Source: JAJDZL01 sp965220665 (GTDB lineage Bacteria; Pseudomonadota; Gammaproteobacteria; Arenicellales; JAJDZL01). From it: a stretch of 64,000 nucleotides of DNA. Position numbers and translations under genes: made by a program. Where the stretch lies: the NCBI GenBank assembly GCA_965220665.1, contig CBDCQQ010000004.1:930001-994000 (forward strand), read 5' to 3'. Of the stretch, positions 34,862-43,094 are shown in pieces. How positions within the stretch are numbered: position 1 is the first letter of the stretch; every line of letters begins with the position of its first letter. The notes beneath the pieces were generated by a model, which worked only from the letters and a program-made list of their open reading frames with translations, searched no databases and was not told the origin of the DNA.

Positions 34862-35217
34862 CCTGAAATGGCAATTTGTATTTGCCAGTTGCTTGGGCCT
34901 ACCGACATTCCGGAAATTTCAATAATTTGAAGGAAGGTGCTTTGGTGTGCAGACGGTTTCGAATTAAACCGCAATTAATATTGCGTCTGTGAAGAAAAAT
35001 TCACGCAAGTTAGCAAAAACTTTGTAGGTAAAATGTTTTGATAACAAATAAACTTATATGCTAGTAACAGGGATGTTGGCACAACCTACCCTTACAATCC
35101 GTTGCCAATACATTCGGTTCAACCGGTTGAGAGATTGTGCAGGTTGGAAAATATCAATTGTTTGTTGCTACAATATTTGTTGATATGGAAACTCAATTTA
35201 TTAGCGAGGTAAAAACA
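34862..35217. other. lipA-aapJ intergenic region
   Basis: 356 bp, AT-rich, expected to contain the aap operon promoter. No clear operator repeat was found. An upstream in-frame codon at 35137 could extend aapJ but lacks a signal peptide start. Confidence 0.4.
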
Positions 35218-36243
35218 ATGAGATTAACTAAATATCTTTCGATTGTAGTGGCGGTACTTGCCCTGGGTGTATCAGGCGTAAGTAGTGCTGGTATGCTAGA
35301 TGATATTAAAGCTAGAGGCCACCTTCAATGTGGCATCAATACCGGCCTGACTGGTTTCGCATTCACTGACGATGCTGGCAACTGGCAAGGTTTCGACGTA
35401 GCACTATGCCAGGCAGTTGCTGCCGCTGTTTTTGGTGATGCGTCTGCCGTCAAGTACACCAATTTGACTGGTAAAACGAGGTTCCCATCACTGAATGCCG
35501 GTGAAGTCGACATGCTTTCGCGTAATACGACTTGGACTTACAGCCGTGATGTCGACCTGAAAATGACCTTCCTGGGTGTCAACTACTACGATGGACAGGG
35601 ATTCATCGTTCCAGCTTCTCTCGGTGTTACAAGCGCAACGCAACTGGACGGTGCGTCAGTATGCATTCAAACCGGTACTACGACCGAATTGAATCTAGCT
35701 GACTTTTTCCGTAGTAACAACATGAACTACGAGCCTGTTCCAATCGAAACTAACGAAGAAGCCAGAAACAGTTACCTGGCCGGCCGTTGCGACGTCTACA
35801 CGACTGACCGTTCTGGTCTTGCCGCGACCCGTGCAAGCCTTGACAATCCGCAGGATCATGTCGTGCTGCCTGAAATCATTTCGAAAGAGCCACTTGGACC
35901 CGTAGTCCGACATGGTGATGACGAATGGGCAGACATCGTTCGCTGGACTCTGAATGTTATTATTATTGCGGAAGAGAAAGGCATTACCTCAGAGAATGTT
36001 GCGTTGATGGCAGCCGAAGTTCAAAAGGATGCAGAACTTAACCGTATGTTCGGCACCGAAGGTGAATATGGCGCAATGCTTGGTCTGAGCTCTGACTGGG
36101 TTGTGAACGTCATTTCCGCAGTCGGCAACTATGGCGAAATCTTCGAGAAGTATCTCGGCGTTAATACCGATATCGGACTGGAAAGAGGTGTGAACGCACT
36201 GTGGACCGATGGAGGACTGATTTACTCACCGCCATATCGGTAA
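35218..36243 (+). CDS. aapJ: General L-amino-acid ABC transporter binding protein
   Basis: Periplasmic receptor of an AapJQMP-type polar amino-acid importer. I choose the ATG at 35218 because it has a GAGG ribosome binding site nine bases upstream and opens directly into a Sec signal peptide (MRLTKYLSIVVAVLALGVSG...SSA). The mature part shows the family pattern LDDIKARGHLQCGIN, FDVALCQAVAAAVFGD, the SRNTTWTYSRD ligand-loop region and DVYTTDRSGLA. It has about 341 residues. A strong hairpin separates it from the permease genes, which would let the receptor be made in excess. Confidence 0.94.
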   Translation: MRLTKYLSIVVAVLALGVSGVSSAGMLDDIKARGHLQCGINTGLTGFAFTDDAGNWQGFDVALCQAVAAAVFGDASAVKYTNLTGKTRFPSLNAGEVDMLSRNTTWTYSRDVDLKMTFLGVNYYDGQGFIVPASLGVTSATQLDGASVCIQTGTTTELNLADFFRSNNMNYEPVPIETNEEARNSYLAGRCDVYTTDRSGLAATRASLDNPQDHVVLPEIISKEPLGPVVRHGDDEWADIVRWTLNVIIIAEEKGITSENVALMAAEVQKDAELNRMFGTEGEYGAMLGLSSDWVVNVISAVGNYGEIFEKYLGVNTDIGLERGVNALWTDGGLIYSPPYR

Positions 36244-36255
36244 GAAGATGTATAT

Positions 36256-36285
36256 TGGAAGCGGCGCGAACACACGCCGCTTCCA
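36256..36285 (+). promoter_or_regulatory. Intercistronic hairpin between aapJ and aapQ
   Basis: Eleven-base perfect stem (tggaagcggcg / cgccgcttcca) with an eight-base loop, 12 bases after the aapJ stop and 61 before aapQ. There is no long T-run, so partial termination or 3'-end protection of the aapJ message is more likely than full termination. Confidence 0.7.
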
Positions 36286-36346
36286 TATTCTCTGATCCTC
36301 TGAATCCGTTGCAAATTTAAATACCCCTTCCACTGTAATCTGAGCC

Positions 36347-37516
36347 TTGCGTGGTCTGAATTTACAAAATATTTGGACTGACAGGGACTCACGACAGGTG
36401 ATCATTCAGATCATTGTCGTTATCATCGTACTGTCTCTGCTCGGATTCTTCGTTCGTAATACAGCCAACAACCTGGAAGCCTTGGGCGCAGAAGTGGGTT
36501 ATAGCTTTCTGTTCACCCCCTCAAACTACGACATCAACCAACACCTGATCGAATACTCCTCGCGCAGTACCCATCTGCGCGCCACAATGGTTGGGCTCAT
36601 CAATACCGGACTGGTTGCAGTTGTTGGTATTGTATTGGCAACTCTTATCGGATTTGTTGTTGGCGTACTGCGTCTTTCCTCAAATTTCCTGGTGAACCGA
36701 ATTGCCTACGTCTTTGTAGAATTCACCAGAAATGTCCCGGTGTTGCTTTGGATTTTGTTATGGCACGGCGTCTTGATACACAGCCTCCCACATCCACGTC
36801 AAGCCATCACAGTTTACGATGTAACGTTCCTGGCCAATCGCGGATTTTACGTACCCAAACCCCTGCTGGATCCACTGTTCTGGCTAGTTGCAATTGCTGC
36901 GGTTATCGCAATCATAGGCGCTGTCATTTTTTCGAAACACGTAAAAAGGAAACAGGAACTAACCGGTGAGCGGCTTCCGGTTATTTGGATCAATTCGGCG
37001 CTTATTGTCTTTGTGCCACTTTTGGTGTTTTGGCTGACTGGGAAGCCAGCGACACTTGAAATGCCCGTATTTGAAGGTTTCAACTTCAAGGGTGGCATCG
37101 TTCTCTCACCTGAATTTATTGCTTTGACGCTCGCTCTCGCAGTCTACACCGGCGCTTTCATTGCAGAAATCGTACGTGCCGGCATCCTGTCTGTTAGCCA
37201 TGGACAGACTGAAGCTGCCTATGCATTGGGAGTGAAACCGAGTTGGACAATGCGCCTCGTAATTCTGCCTCAGGCACTCAGAGTTGTTGTACCACCCATG
37301 ATCAGTCAATACCTTAATTTGACTAAGAACTCATCGCTGGCGATCGCTGTGGGTTACATGGATGTTGTGGCAACCATCGGTGGTATCTCACTGAATCAGA
37401 CTGGTCGGGCTTTGGAGTGTATGTCAATCGTACTGCTCATATATCTGTGCCTCTCGCTGTCAATTTCAGCATTCATGAACTTTTACAACAAACGAATCTC
37501 GTTAGTTGAGCGGTAA
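36347..37516 (+). CDS. aapQ: General L-amino-acid ABC transporter permease
   Basis: 389 residues, inner membrane, the first of two permease subunits. N-terminal hydrophobic span (IIQIIVVIIVLSLLGFFV), several further spans, and the His/Glu/Aap-type permease core at the C-terminus: FIAEIVRAGILSVSHGQTEA and AYALG, then the EAA-loop continuation MRLVILPQALRVVVPPM. A TTG start is the only one matching the normal N-terminus. The stop is 9 bases before aapM. Confidence 0.93.
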   Translation: MRGLNLQNIWTDRDSRQVIIQIIVVIIVLSLLGFFVRNTANNLEALGAEVGYSFLFTPSNYDINQHLIEYSSRSTHLRATMVGLINTGLVAVVGIVLATLIGFVVGVLRLSSNFLVNRIAYVFVEFTRNVPVLLWILLWHGVLIHSLPHPRQAITVYDVTFLANRGFYVPKPLLDPLFWLVAIAAVIAIIGAVIFSKHVKRKQELTGERLPVIWINSALIVFVPLLVFWLTGKPATLEMPVFEGFNFKGGIVLSPEFIALTLALAVYTGAFIAEIVRAGILSVSHGQTEAAYALGVKPSWTMRLVILPQALRVVVPPMISQYLNLTKNSSLAIAVGYMDVVATIGGISLNQTGRALECMSIVLLIYLCLSLSISAFMNFYNKRISLVER

Positions 37517-37525
37517 AGAATACCA

Positions 37526-38650
37526 ATGGCTGAATTGAACAAGCAAAACTACGAACCGGGTACTCATGTCGACCTGGCTCCGCCCGTGTCGCAAGTCGGC
37601 ATTACTGGCTGGATGCGGAAAAATTTATTTTCTACCCCGACAAACGTTGTTCTGACGATTTTGACGATCTATTTCCTTTATAGGGTCATTCCACCGGTAC
37701 TGAACTGGGCATTTTTTGATGCGGTCTTTTCAGATGTCGGTCACCGAAATGAGTGCCGGGAGATTGCCGGCGGTGCCTGCTGGGCGGTTGTACGAGCGCG
37801 ATTGGAACAGTTTATCTATGGGTTTTACCCGGAACATTTGCGCTGGCGTGTTAACCTGACCTTTGTGTTGATGTTCGTCGCATTACTGCCTTTGCTATAT
37901 GACAATGTTCCGAAACGTAAATACTTGCTTTGGTTTTCACTGATCTATCCATTCTTTGCATTTATTATGCTGTGGGGTGGCTTGGGACTCGAAGATGTCG
38001 AATCCGCAAAAATGGGCGGTTTCATGCTGACAGTGCTTATTGGTATGACTGGTATTGTCGTATCGTTGCCCCTTGGTATTGCGCTGTCTCTGGGTCGGCA
38101 TTCTTCGGCTCCGATCATCAAGGTTCTGAGCGTCTGGTACATTGAGTTCTTCCGTGGTGTACCTTTGATTACTCTGCTCTTTGTGGCATCAACACTACTT
38201 AATTATTTCATGCCGCCTGGCACTCACTTCGACCTGCTGCTCAGAGTCATCATCATGGTCATTCTGTTTGCAGCAGCCTATATTGCCGAAGTTATACGTG
38301 GCGGACTTGCGGCGATACCCAAAGGCCAGTTTGAGGCAGCAGACGCTTTAGGCCTTTCCTATGCCAAGTCAATGCGGTTGATAATTTTGCCACAGGCACT
38401 GAAAATCTCAATTCCAGGTATTGTGAACACTTTTATCGGACTGTACAAAGACACCACCCTGGTCGTGATTGTCGGTCTGCTTGACCCACTGGGTATTTCT
38501 CGGGCGACACTTGCCGATTCAAGCTGGCAAGGCCTGTCGACAGAACTGTATATTTTTATTGCAGTTGGATTCTTTATTTCGTGCTTCGCAATGTCACGCT
38601 ATTCGCTGTATCTTGAACGAAAATTGGATACTGGACATCGCGTCAAGTAA
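37526..38650 (+). CDS. aapM: General L-amino-acid ABC transporter permease
   Basis: 374 residues, second permease of the heterodimer. Like AapM, it has a large periplasmic insertion in the N-terminal half containing CREIAGGACWAVVRARL, then the conserved core with PLGIALSLGR, FRGVPLITLLF, YIAEVIRGGLAAIPKGQFEA and MRLIILPQALKISIPG. Followed 11 bases later by the ATPase gene. Confidence 0.93.
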   Translation: MAELNKQNYEPGTHVDLAPPVSQVGITGWMRKNLFSTPTNVVLTILTIYFLYRVIPPVLNWAFFDAVFSDVGHRNECREIAGGACWAVVRARLEQFIYGFYPEHLRWRVNLTFVLMFVALLPLLYDNVPKRKYLLWFSLIYPFFAFIMLWGGLGLEDVESAKMGGFMLTVLIGMTGIVVSLPLGIALSLGRHSSAPIIKVLSVWYIEFFRGVPLITLLFVASTLLNYFMPPGTHFDLLLRVIIMVILFAAAYIAEVIRGGLAAIPKGQFEAADALGLSYAKSMRLIILPQALKISIPGIVNTFIGLYKDTTLVVIVGLLDPLGISRATLADSSWQGLSTELYIFIAVGFFISCFAMSRYSLYLERKLDTGHRVK

Positions 38651-38661
38651 GGAGAGCTTCA

Positions 38662-39456
38662 ATGGATAACAACACTACACCAATGACTGACGAACAACCA
38701 GCAACTAACGGTGACGGCCCAAAAACTGCTATTGAAATCACCGAAATGCACAAGTGGTTTGGTGAATTTCACGTTCTAAAGAACATTAACCTTTTGGTTG
38801 AACGAGGTGAGCGGATCGTGATTTGCGGTCCTTCAGGATCCGGCAAATCTACCCTGATTCGCTGCATCAACCGACTGGAAGAACATCAACGTGGAGACAT
38901 CATAGTCGATGGCATCACCCTGACAAACAATCTGAAGAATATTTCAGAAATTCGCAGTGAAGTGGGCATGGTATTTCAGCACTTCAACCTGTTCCCTCAC
39001 TTGACCGTACTTGAAAACTGTACGCTGGCACCGATTTGGGTTCGAAAACTGCCAAAAGAAGAAGCTGAAGCCACTGCAATGAAATACCTTGAACGCGTGC
39101 GCATTCCGGAACAGGCGCTCAAATACCCCGGTCAGTTGTCTGGAGGACAGCAACAACGCGTTGCGATTGCAAGAAGTCTTTGCATGAATCCGAAAATCAT
39201 GCTGTTCGATGAACCGACGTCTGCACTTGACCCGGAAATGATCAAGGAAGTGCTCGATGTCATGATCCAGCTCGCACAGAGCGGTATGACCATGCTTGTT
39301 GTCACACACGAAATGGGTTTTGCCAAAACCGTAGCAAACCGGGTCATTTTCATGGATGAAGGCGAAATCATTGAGCAGAATGAGCCATCTGAATTTTTCG
39401 ACAACCCACAAAACGATCGCACTAAACTGTTTTTGAGCCAGATTCTGTCACACTGA
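38662..39456 (+). CDS. aapP: General L-amino-acid ABC transporter ATPase
   Basis: 264 residues, cytoplasmic ATPase of the importer. Walker A GPSGSGKST, Q-loop VFQHFNLFPHLT, ABC signature LSGGQQQRVAIAR, Walker B IMLFDEPTSALD and the switch histidine in VVTHEMGF. GGAG ribosome binding site upstream of the ATG. Last gene of aapJQMP; a short palindrome (39486-39502) after the stop might terminate the transcript. Confidence 0.95.
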   Translation: MDNNTTPMTDEQPATNGDGPKTAIEITEMHKWFGEFHVLKNINLLVERGERIVICGPSGSGKSTLIRCINRLEEHQRGDIIVDGITLTNNLKNISEIRSEVGMVFQHFNLFPHLTVLENCTLAPIWVRKLPKEEAEATAMKYLERVRIPEQALKYPGQLSGGQQQRVAIARSLCMNPKIMLFDEPTSALDPEMIKEVLDVMIQLAQSGMTMLVVTHEMGFAKTVANRVIFMDEGEIIEQNEPSEFFDNPQNDRTKLFLSQILSH

Positions 39457-39540
39457 TTTCTGTCGACTGAATCGTAAGTGAGAATTGGAAGTTTAACTTC
39501 CATTGCTGGAGTGGTCTGGGCATTTGACAGGATTGGACTG

Positions 39541-39705
39541 TTGAGCGGTAGGATTTTGTCTTTGAGTGCTCACCTGAATTGACCTGCCCCAACGTCCTGA
39601 TCCTTTGCTCTGATGAGCACTCACCCCGCTACACCGGATGCTATGGGTACCCGGCCGTTGTTTCACCAACGTTGGCCAAATAATCGAAACGCGGTACAAC
39701 ATTTG
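39541..39705 (+). pseudogene. Duplicated 5' end of the sulfatase gene (truncated copy)
   Basis: 165 bp matching 42930-43094 without gaps and with about 13 mismatches by eye. It includes the TTG start and reads LTCPNVLILCSDEHSPRYTG then hits a stop (TAA) where the intact gene has LDKL. Similarity stops abruptly at gcggtacaacatttg. The two copies form direct repeats around the ATPase-PIN-ligase cassette. Confidence 0.85.
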
Positions 39706-40133
39706 CCATAGTTTCCTCATCCCTTCGATATAGGTACATGCTTCCCTGATATTTATTGCGAACAGCCCCGCGAGATTCCCTGCAACTCAAGGCCACTGAA
39801 TGTGCCTCTAACTTGTCTTACACCTTGCGATCGTAATGGGGGCGTTTCCCCTGACTACCGCGTAATGAAATCTGTAACCCCTCGTCAACAGAGCATTCTT
39901 GCAGAATTGTCTCGTTGAACAGAAAAATTAACGAGAACATACTATATTTTTTCGACACTACACACTTATTCCAACATTGGACGCATTCTGGTGGCGTTAC
40001 AAATATTGTTGATGTAACGGTGATAAATAAACCGTCGGATTGGGTGAGAACCCACGGGAGTGAACCCTTGGAGACCACAATATAATCCTTTGAGTCGCTG
40101 ATAATCAGTTATACATGTCGGAGAATTTCAGCC
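39706..40133. other. Region upstream of the ATPase-PIN-ligase cassette
   Basis: 428 bp without a gene. It contains a small hairpin (gggggcgtttcccc, about 39837-39850) and AT-rich stretches that probably hold the cassette promoter; no precise promoter call is possible. Confidence 0.4.
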
Positions 40134-41534
40134 GTGCTTAAACATTTACGAATTAAAAATTTCAAGGGATGGAAAGATACTGGTTCCATTCGCATGGCTC
40201 CTATTACGTTGTTTTTTGGTGCCAACAGCTCAGGCAAGTCGAGTATCGGCCAGTTTCTCTTGATGCTAAAGCAGACAATCGAATCGGCTGACAGAAAGGC
40301 GGTATTCTATCTCGGGAGTAAGGACTCTACAGTGCAGCTTGGGTCCTATCGCGATATAGTCTTTGGTCGCGACCCAAACAATAAAATTGGATTTGAATAT
40401 AAGTGGTCACTGCAGGAGCCGCTGAACTTCTCGGACCCTTTGTCGGGACAGAAATTTTCCGGGGACACTCTTTCCTTTGACGCTGAGATCAGCACAGGAG
40501 AGGGAGAGTGGCGCTCGCTTTCTCTAGATTACTTGAAATATGATGTGATGGACGGAGGTGAAACTGCACTCACGATTCGGATGAAACGCGGTCCAGACAC
40601 GAAAATCCAGTATGAGGTGAATGCGGACGGATACAATCTGACGCGAAATCAGGGACGCCCTTGGGCTCTGGGAACCTCAGTTCGGTTTTACGGTTTTCCA
40701 GATGAGGTTGTCGCTTACTACCAGAATGCAGATTTTGTGCAGTCTCTGAACCTTCGTCATGAGCAACTGTTCCGATTGCTGTCTTACCTTGGGCCGCTCC
40801 GTACACGAGCAGAACGGTTGTATTCATGGAGCGGTATCGAACCCGAGAGCGTCGGTTATGCAGGAGAGAACACGATCGCCGCGATACTTGCTGCGGAAGG
40901 TCGCATGATCAGCTTGGGATATAGGCTCAAGAGAAAACCGTTTCTGGAGATTATCGCACTGAAACTCAAGCAAATGGGTCTAATCGATGAATTCAGTGTA
41001 ACACCAATTTCCAAAAATCGGCATGAATATGAAGTTGGAATCCGTACTAAGGGTTCACGCGACTCGGTCAATCTTCCTGACGTCGGATTCGGCATATCGC
41101 AGGTGCTGCCTGTTTTGGTACAGTGTTTTTATGCACCTCCTGGGTCAACCGTAATTATGGAACAACCGGAGATTCATCTTCATCCAAGTGCACAATCTGC
41201 CTTGGCTGACGTAATGATCGATGTCATCAATTCCAGGGAAAACGGGGCAGACAGAAACATTCAGTTGATCATTGAAACCCATTCGGAACATTTTCTTCGG
41301 AGATTGCAGCGTCGAATTGCCGAGGAGAATGTATCTCAGGAGAGAGTATCCGCCTATTTCGCGAATGTTTCGAAAGCGCCTGCTACACTGGAAGCGCTTG
41401 AATTGGATAAGTTCGGTAATGTCCTAAATTGGCCGAAACATTTCTTTGGCGACGAGATGGGTGACATTACTGAACAAGCCAAGGCTGCTCTCAAGAAGCG
41501 TAAAGAGAGCTGCCTCTCTTCGGAGCCAAGCTGA
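40134..41534 (+). CDS. OLD/SMC-like AAA ATPase (DUF3696 type), first gene of RNA-targeting cassette
   Basis: 466 residues. N-terminal LRIKNFKGWKDTGSIRMAP leads to Walker A FGANSSGKSSIGQ. The middle holds a long beta-rich insertion. Near the C-terminus come VGFGISQVLPVLVQ (signature-like), Walker B VIMEQPEIHLHPSAQ and the D/H-loop LIIETHSEHFLRRLQRRI, the ABC-type arrangement of DUF3696 and related defence ATPases. Such ATPases often gate a nuclease encoded next to them. GTG start with GGAG ten bases upstream. The stop overlaps the PIN gene start by one base (TGATG). I infer a sensor or regulator role. Confidence 0.85.
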   Translation: MLKHLRIKNFKGWKDTGSIRMAPITLFFGANSSGKSSIGQFLLMLKQTIESADRKAVFYLGSKDSTVQLGSYRDIVFGRDPNNKIGFEYKWSLQEPLNFSDPLSGQKFSGDTLSFDAEISTGEGEWRSLSLDYLKYDVMDGGETALTIRMKRGPDTKIQYEVNADGYNLTRNQGRPWALGTSVRFYGFPDEVVAYYQNADFVQSLNLRHEQLFRLLSYLGPLRTRAERLYSWSGIEPESVGYAGENTIAAILAAEGRMISLGYRLKRKPFLEIIALKLKQMGLIDEFSVTPISKNRHEYEVGIRTKGSRDSVNLPDVGFGISQVLPVLVQCFYAPPGSTVIMEQPEIHLHPSAQSALADVMIDVINSRENGADRNIQLIIETHSEHFLRRLQRRIAEENVSQERVSAYFANVSKAPATLEALELDKFGNVLNWPKHFFGDEMGDITEQAKAALKKRKESCLSSEPS

Positions 41535-42064
41535 TGAACTTGCCGCTCAGGTGTGTGGTAGACACTAACGTACCCATAGTAGCTAACCTCGCAACACAAC
41601 CCGATTCAGATTCCGACTTTCCGATATCGTGTGTAGAAGCGTGCTTGCGTGCGGTTGAGCACGTCGTGGAAACTCGTGGGTTAATTCTCGACGCAGGTGA
41701 TGAAATCTTTTCCGAATACATGAGACATCTCTCACTTTCAGGCCAACCGGGAATCGGCGATCATTTCATGAAGTGGGTTCACGACTACCGGTGGACTCTC
41801 GATTCGTCGCAAAGAGTGTCTATCACGAAAAATGGTGATTCATACGATCAATTCCCGTCTTGCAGCGGACTGGATAAGGTCGACAACTCGGATCGCAAGT
41901 TCATCGCGGTATCGAATGCCCACCCTGAAAAACCAACCATATTGCAGGCTACCGATAGTGAATGGTTGGAGTGGAAGGACACGTTGGCAAAGTGTGGCAT
42001 AAAGGTTGAGTTTCTTTGCCTCGAGTATGTCAAAGCCAAGCATATAGTAAAGAAGGGCACGTGA
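41534..42064 (+). CDS. PIN-domain nuclease, second gene of the cassette
   Basis: 176 residues. The PIN fold is seen from CVVDTNVPIVAN at the start (first catalytic Asp10), an acidic LDAGDEIFSEY helix, DNSDRKFIAVSNAH (third acidic site) and LQATDSEWLEW (fourth Asp). PIN domains are metal-dependent RNases. Start and stop both overlap neighbours (TGATG with the ATPase, GTGA with the ligase), so the three products are translationally coupled. It probably cleaves RNA when released or activated by the ATPase; the target is unknown. Not a VapC: longer and without the small antitoxin partner. Confidence 0.85.
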   Translation: MNLPLRCVVDTNVPIVANLATQPDSDSDFPISCVEACLRAVEHVVETRGLILDAGDEIFSEYMRHLSLSGQPGIGDHFMKWVHDYRWTLDSSQRVSITKNGDSYDQFPSCSGLDKVDNSDRKFIAVSNAHPEKPTILQATDSEWLEWKDTLAKCGIKVEFLCLEYVKAKHIVKKGT

Positions 42065-42774
42065 ACAAAAACTTTGTTAAGTTCCCCACTACCCCTCACT
42101 TGGCAACTTTCTCTGGAATCGAAATTCGGGACGATAAGGTGATGACAGTACGAGAACGCAGAGCGTTCCTGACTCAGGAGCTCACCATAGAAGAAAAAGT
42201 TGACGGAGCGAATCTGGGAATATCATTTGATTCGAGTGGTAACATTCTGGCCCAGAATAGGGGTAGTTATCTGGAACTACCTGGCTCCGGTCAGTGGAGG
42301 ACACTCCAGGACTGGCTTAGAGTTCGTACGGATGTGTTATTTGACACACTGAACGACCAGTTCATTCTATTTGGCGAGTGGTGTTACGCCAAACATTCTG
42401 TTTACTACAGCCGACTGCCGGATTGGTTTCTTGGGTTCGATATTTATGACAGACAGTCGGGTCGCTTTCTGTCTGTACCCCATCGTGACGCCCTTTGCCG
42501 CACGATAGGTGTTGCTCAGGTACCTGTCATTGCCAAAAGACGTTTCGTGTTCGAGGAAATTGAGAAACTTCTAGGAAAATCAGTATTGACGGATCAGCCA
42601 GCAGAAGGTATATACCTTAGGTCAAATGGGGGAAAGTGGCTGTTGCAGCGGGCCAAATTGGTTTGCCCGATGTTTCTCCGATCACTGGATGGGAATTGGT
42701 CGCAATCCATGCTACAACCGAATCGTTTGCTGGCTGGTCTACACGATACACAACTAGAGAAAACAAGATGGTAA
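42061..42774 (+). CDS. Rnl2-like RNA ligase, third gene of the cassette
   Basis: 237 residues from the GTG that overlaps the PIN stop. Covalent nucleotidyltransferase motifs are clear: motif I EEKVDGANLGI with the adenylated Lys46, motif Ia AQNRGSY, motif III LFGEWCYAKHSVYYSRLPD, motif IIIa WFLGFDIYD, motif IV AEGIYLRS and motif V LLQRAKLV. This is the small PF09414-type RNA ligase, which seals 3'-OH/5'-phosphate RNA ends. Being in the same operon as a PIN RNase suggests repair or reversal of the PIN cut, or ligation of a modified RNA; that is inference. No kinase/phosphatase domain is present in the cassette. Confidence 0.88.
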   Translation: MNKNFVKFPTTPHLATFSGIEIRDDKVMTVRERRAFLTQELTIEEKVDGANLGISFDSSGNILAQNRGSYLELPGSGQWRTLQDWLRVRTDVLFDTLNDQFILFGEWCYAKHSVYYSRLPDWFLGFDIYDRQSGRFLSVPHRDALCRTIGVAQVPVIAKRRFVFEEIEKLLGKSVLTDQPAEGIYLRSNGGKWLLQRAKLVCPMFLRSLDGNWSQSMLQPNRLLAGLHDTQLEKTRW

Positions 42775-42908
42775 TGGAATATCAACAATTTAGCTATGAA
42801 GTTCCGACATTGTCCTTGTTAGAGGCACAACGGCTCATTTCGGCGAAACTGAACACAAGGTCAGAAAGGATCGCAGTGCTCAGTTTCTTAATTGCAGTAA
42901 CCGCTTGA
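42774..42908 (+). CDS. Tiny ORF overlapping the RNA ligase stop
   Basis: 44 codons whose ATG overlaps the ligase stop (TAATG). It begins MEYQQFSYEVPTLSLLEAQR and ends LIAVTA 21 bases before the sulfatase direct repeat. It may be a genuine small partner protein or the stump of a fourth gene truncated at the cassette boundary. No family recognised. Confidence 0.45.
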   Translation: MEYQQFSYEVPTLSLLEAQRLISAKLNTRSERIAVLSFLIAVTA

Positions 42909-42929
42909 CCACCGTAGAGGAATGAATTA

Positions 42930-43094
42930 TTGAGCGGTAGATTCTTATCTTTGAGTGCTCACCTGAATTGACCTCCCCCAACGTTCTCATCCTTTGCTCT
43001 GATGAGCACTCACCCCGCTACACCGGCTGCTATGGGCACCCGGCCGTTGTTTCACCAACGTTAGACAAATTATCGGAACGCGGTACAACATTTG
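42930..43094 (+). repeat. Direct repeat flanking the cassette (copy within the intact sulfatase)
   Basis: Partner of 39541-39705, same orientation, about 92 percent identical by eye, separated by 3224 bp that contain the whole ATPase-PIN-ligase cassette. It covers 38 bp of upstream DNA and the first 42 codons of the sulfatase. Confidence 0.85.
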
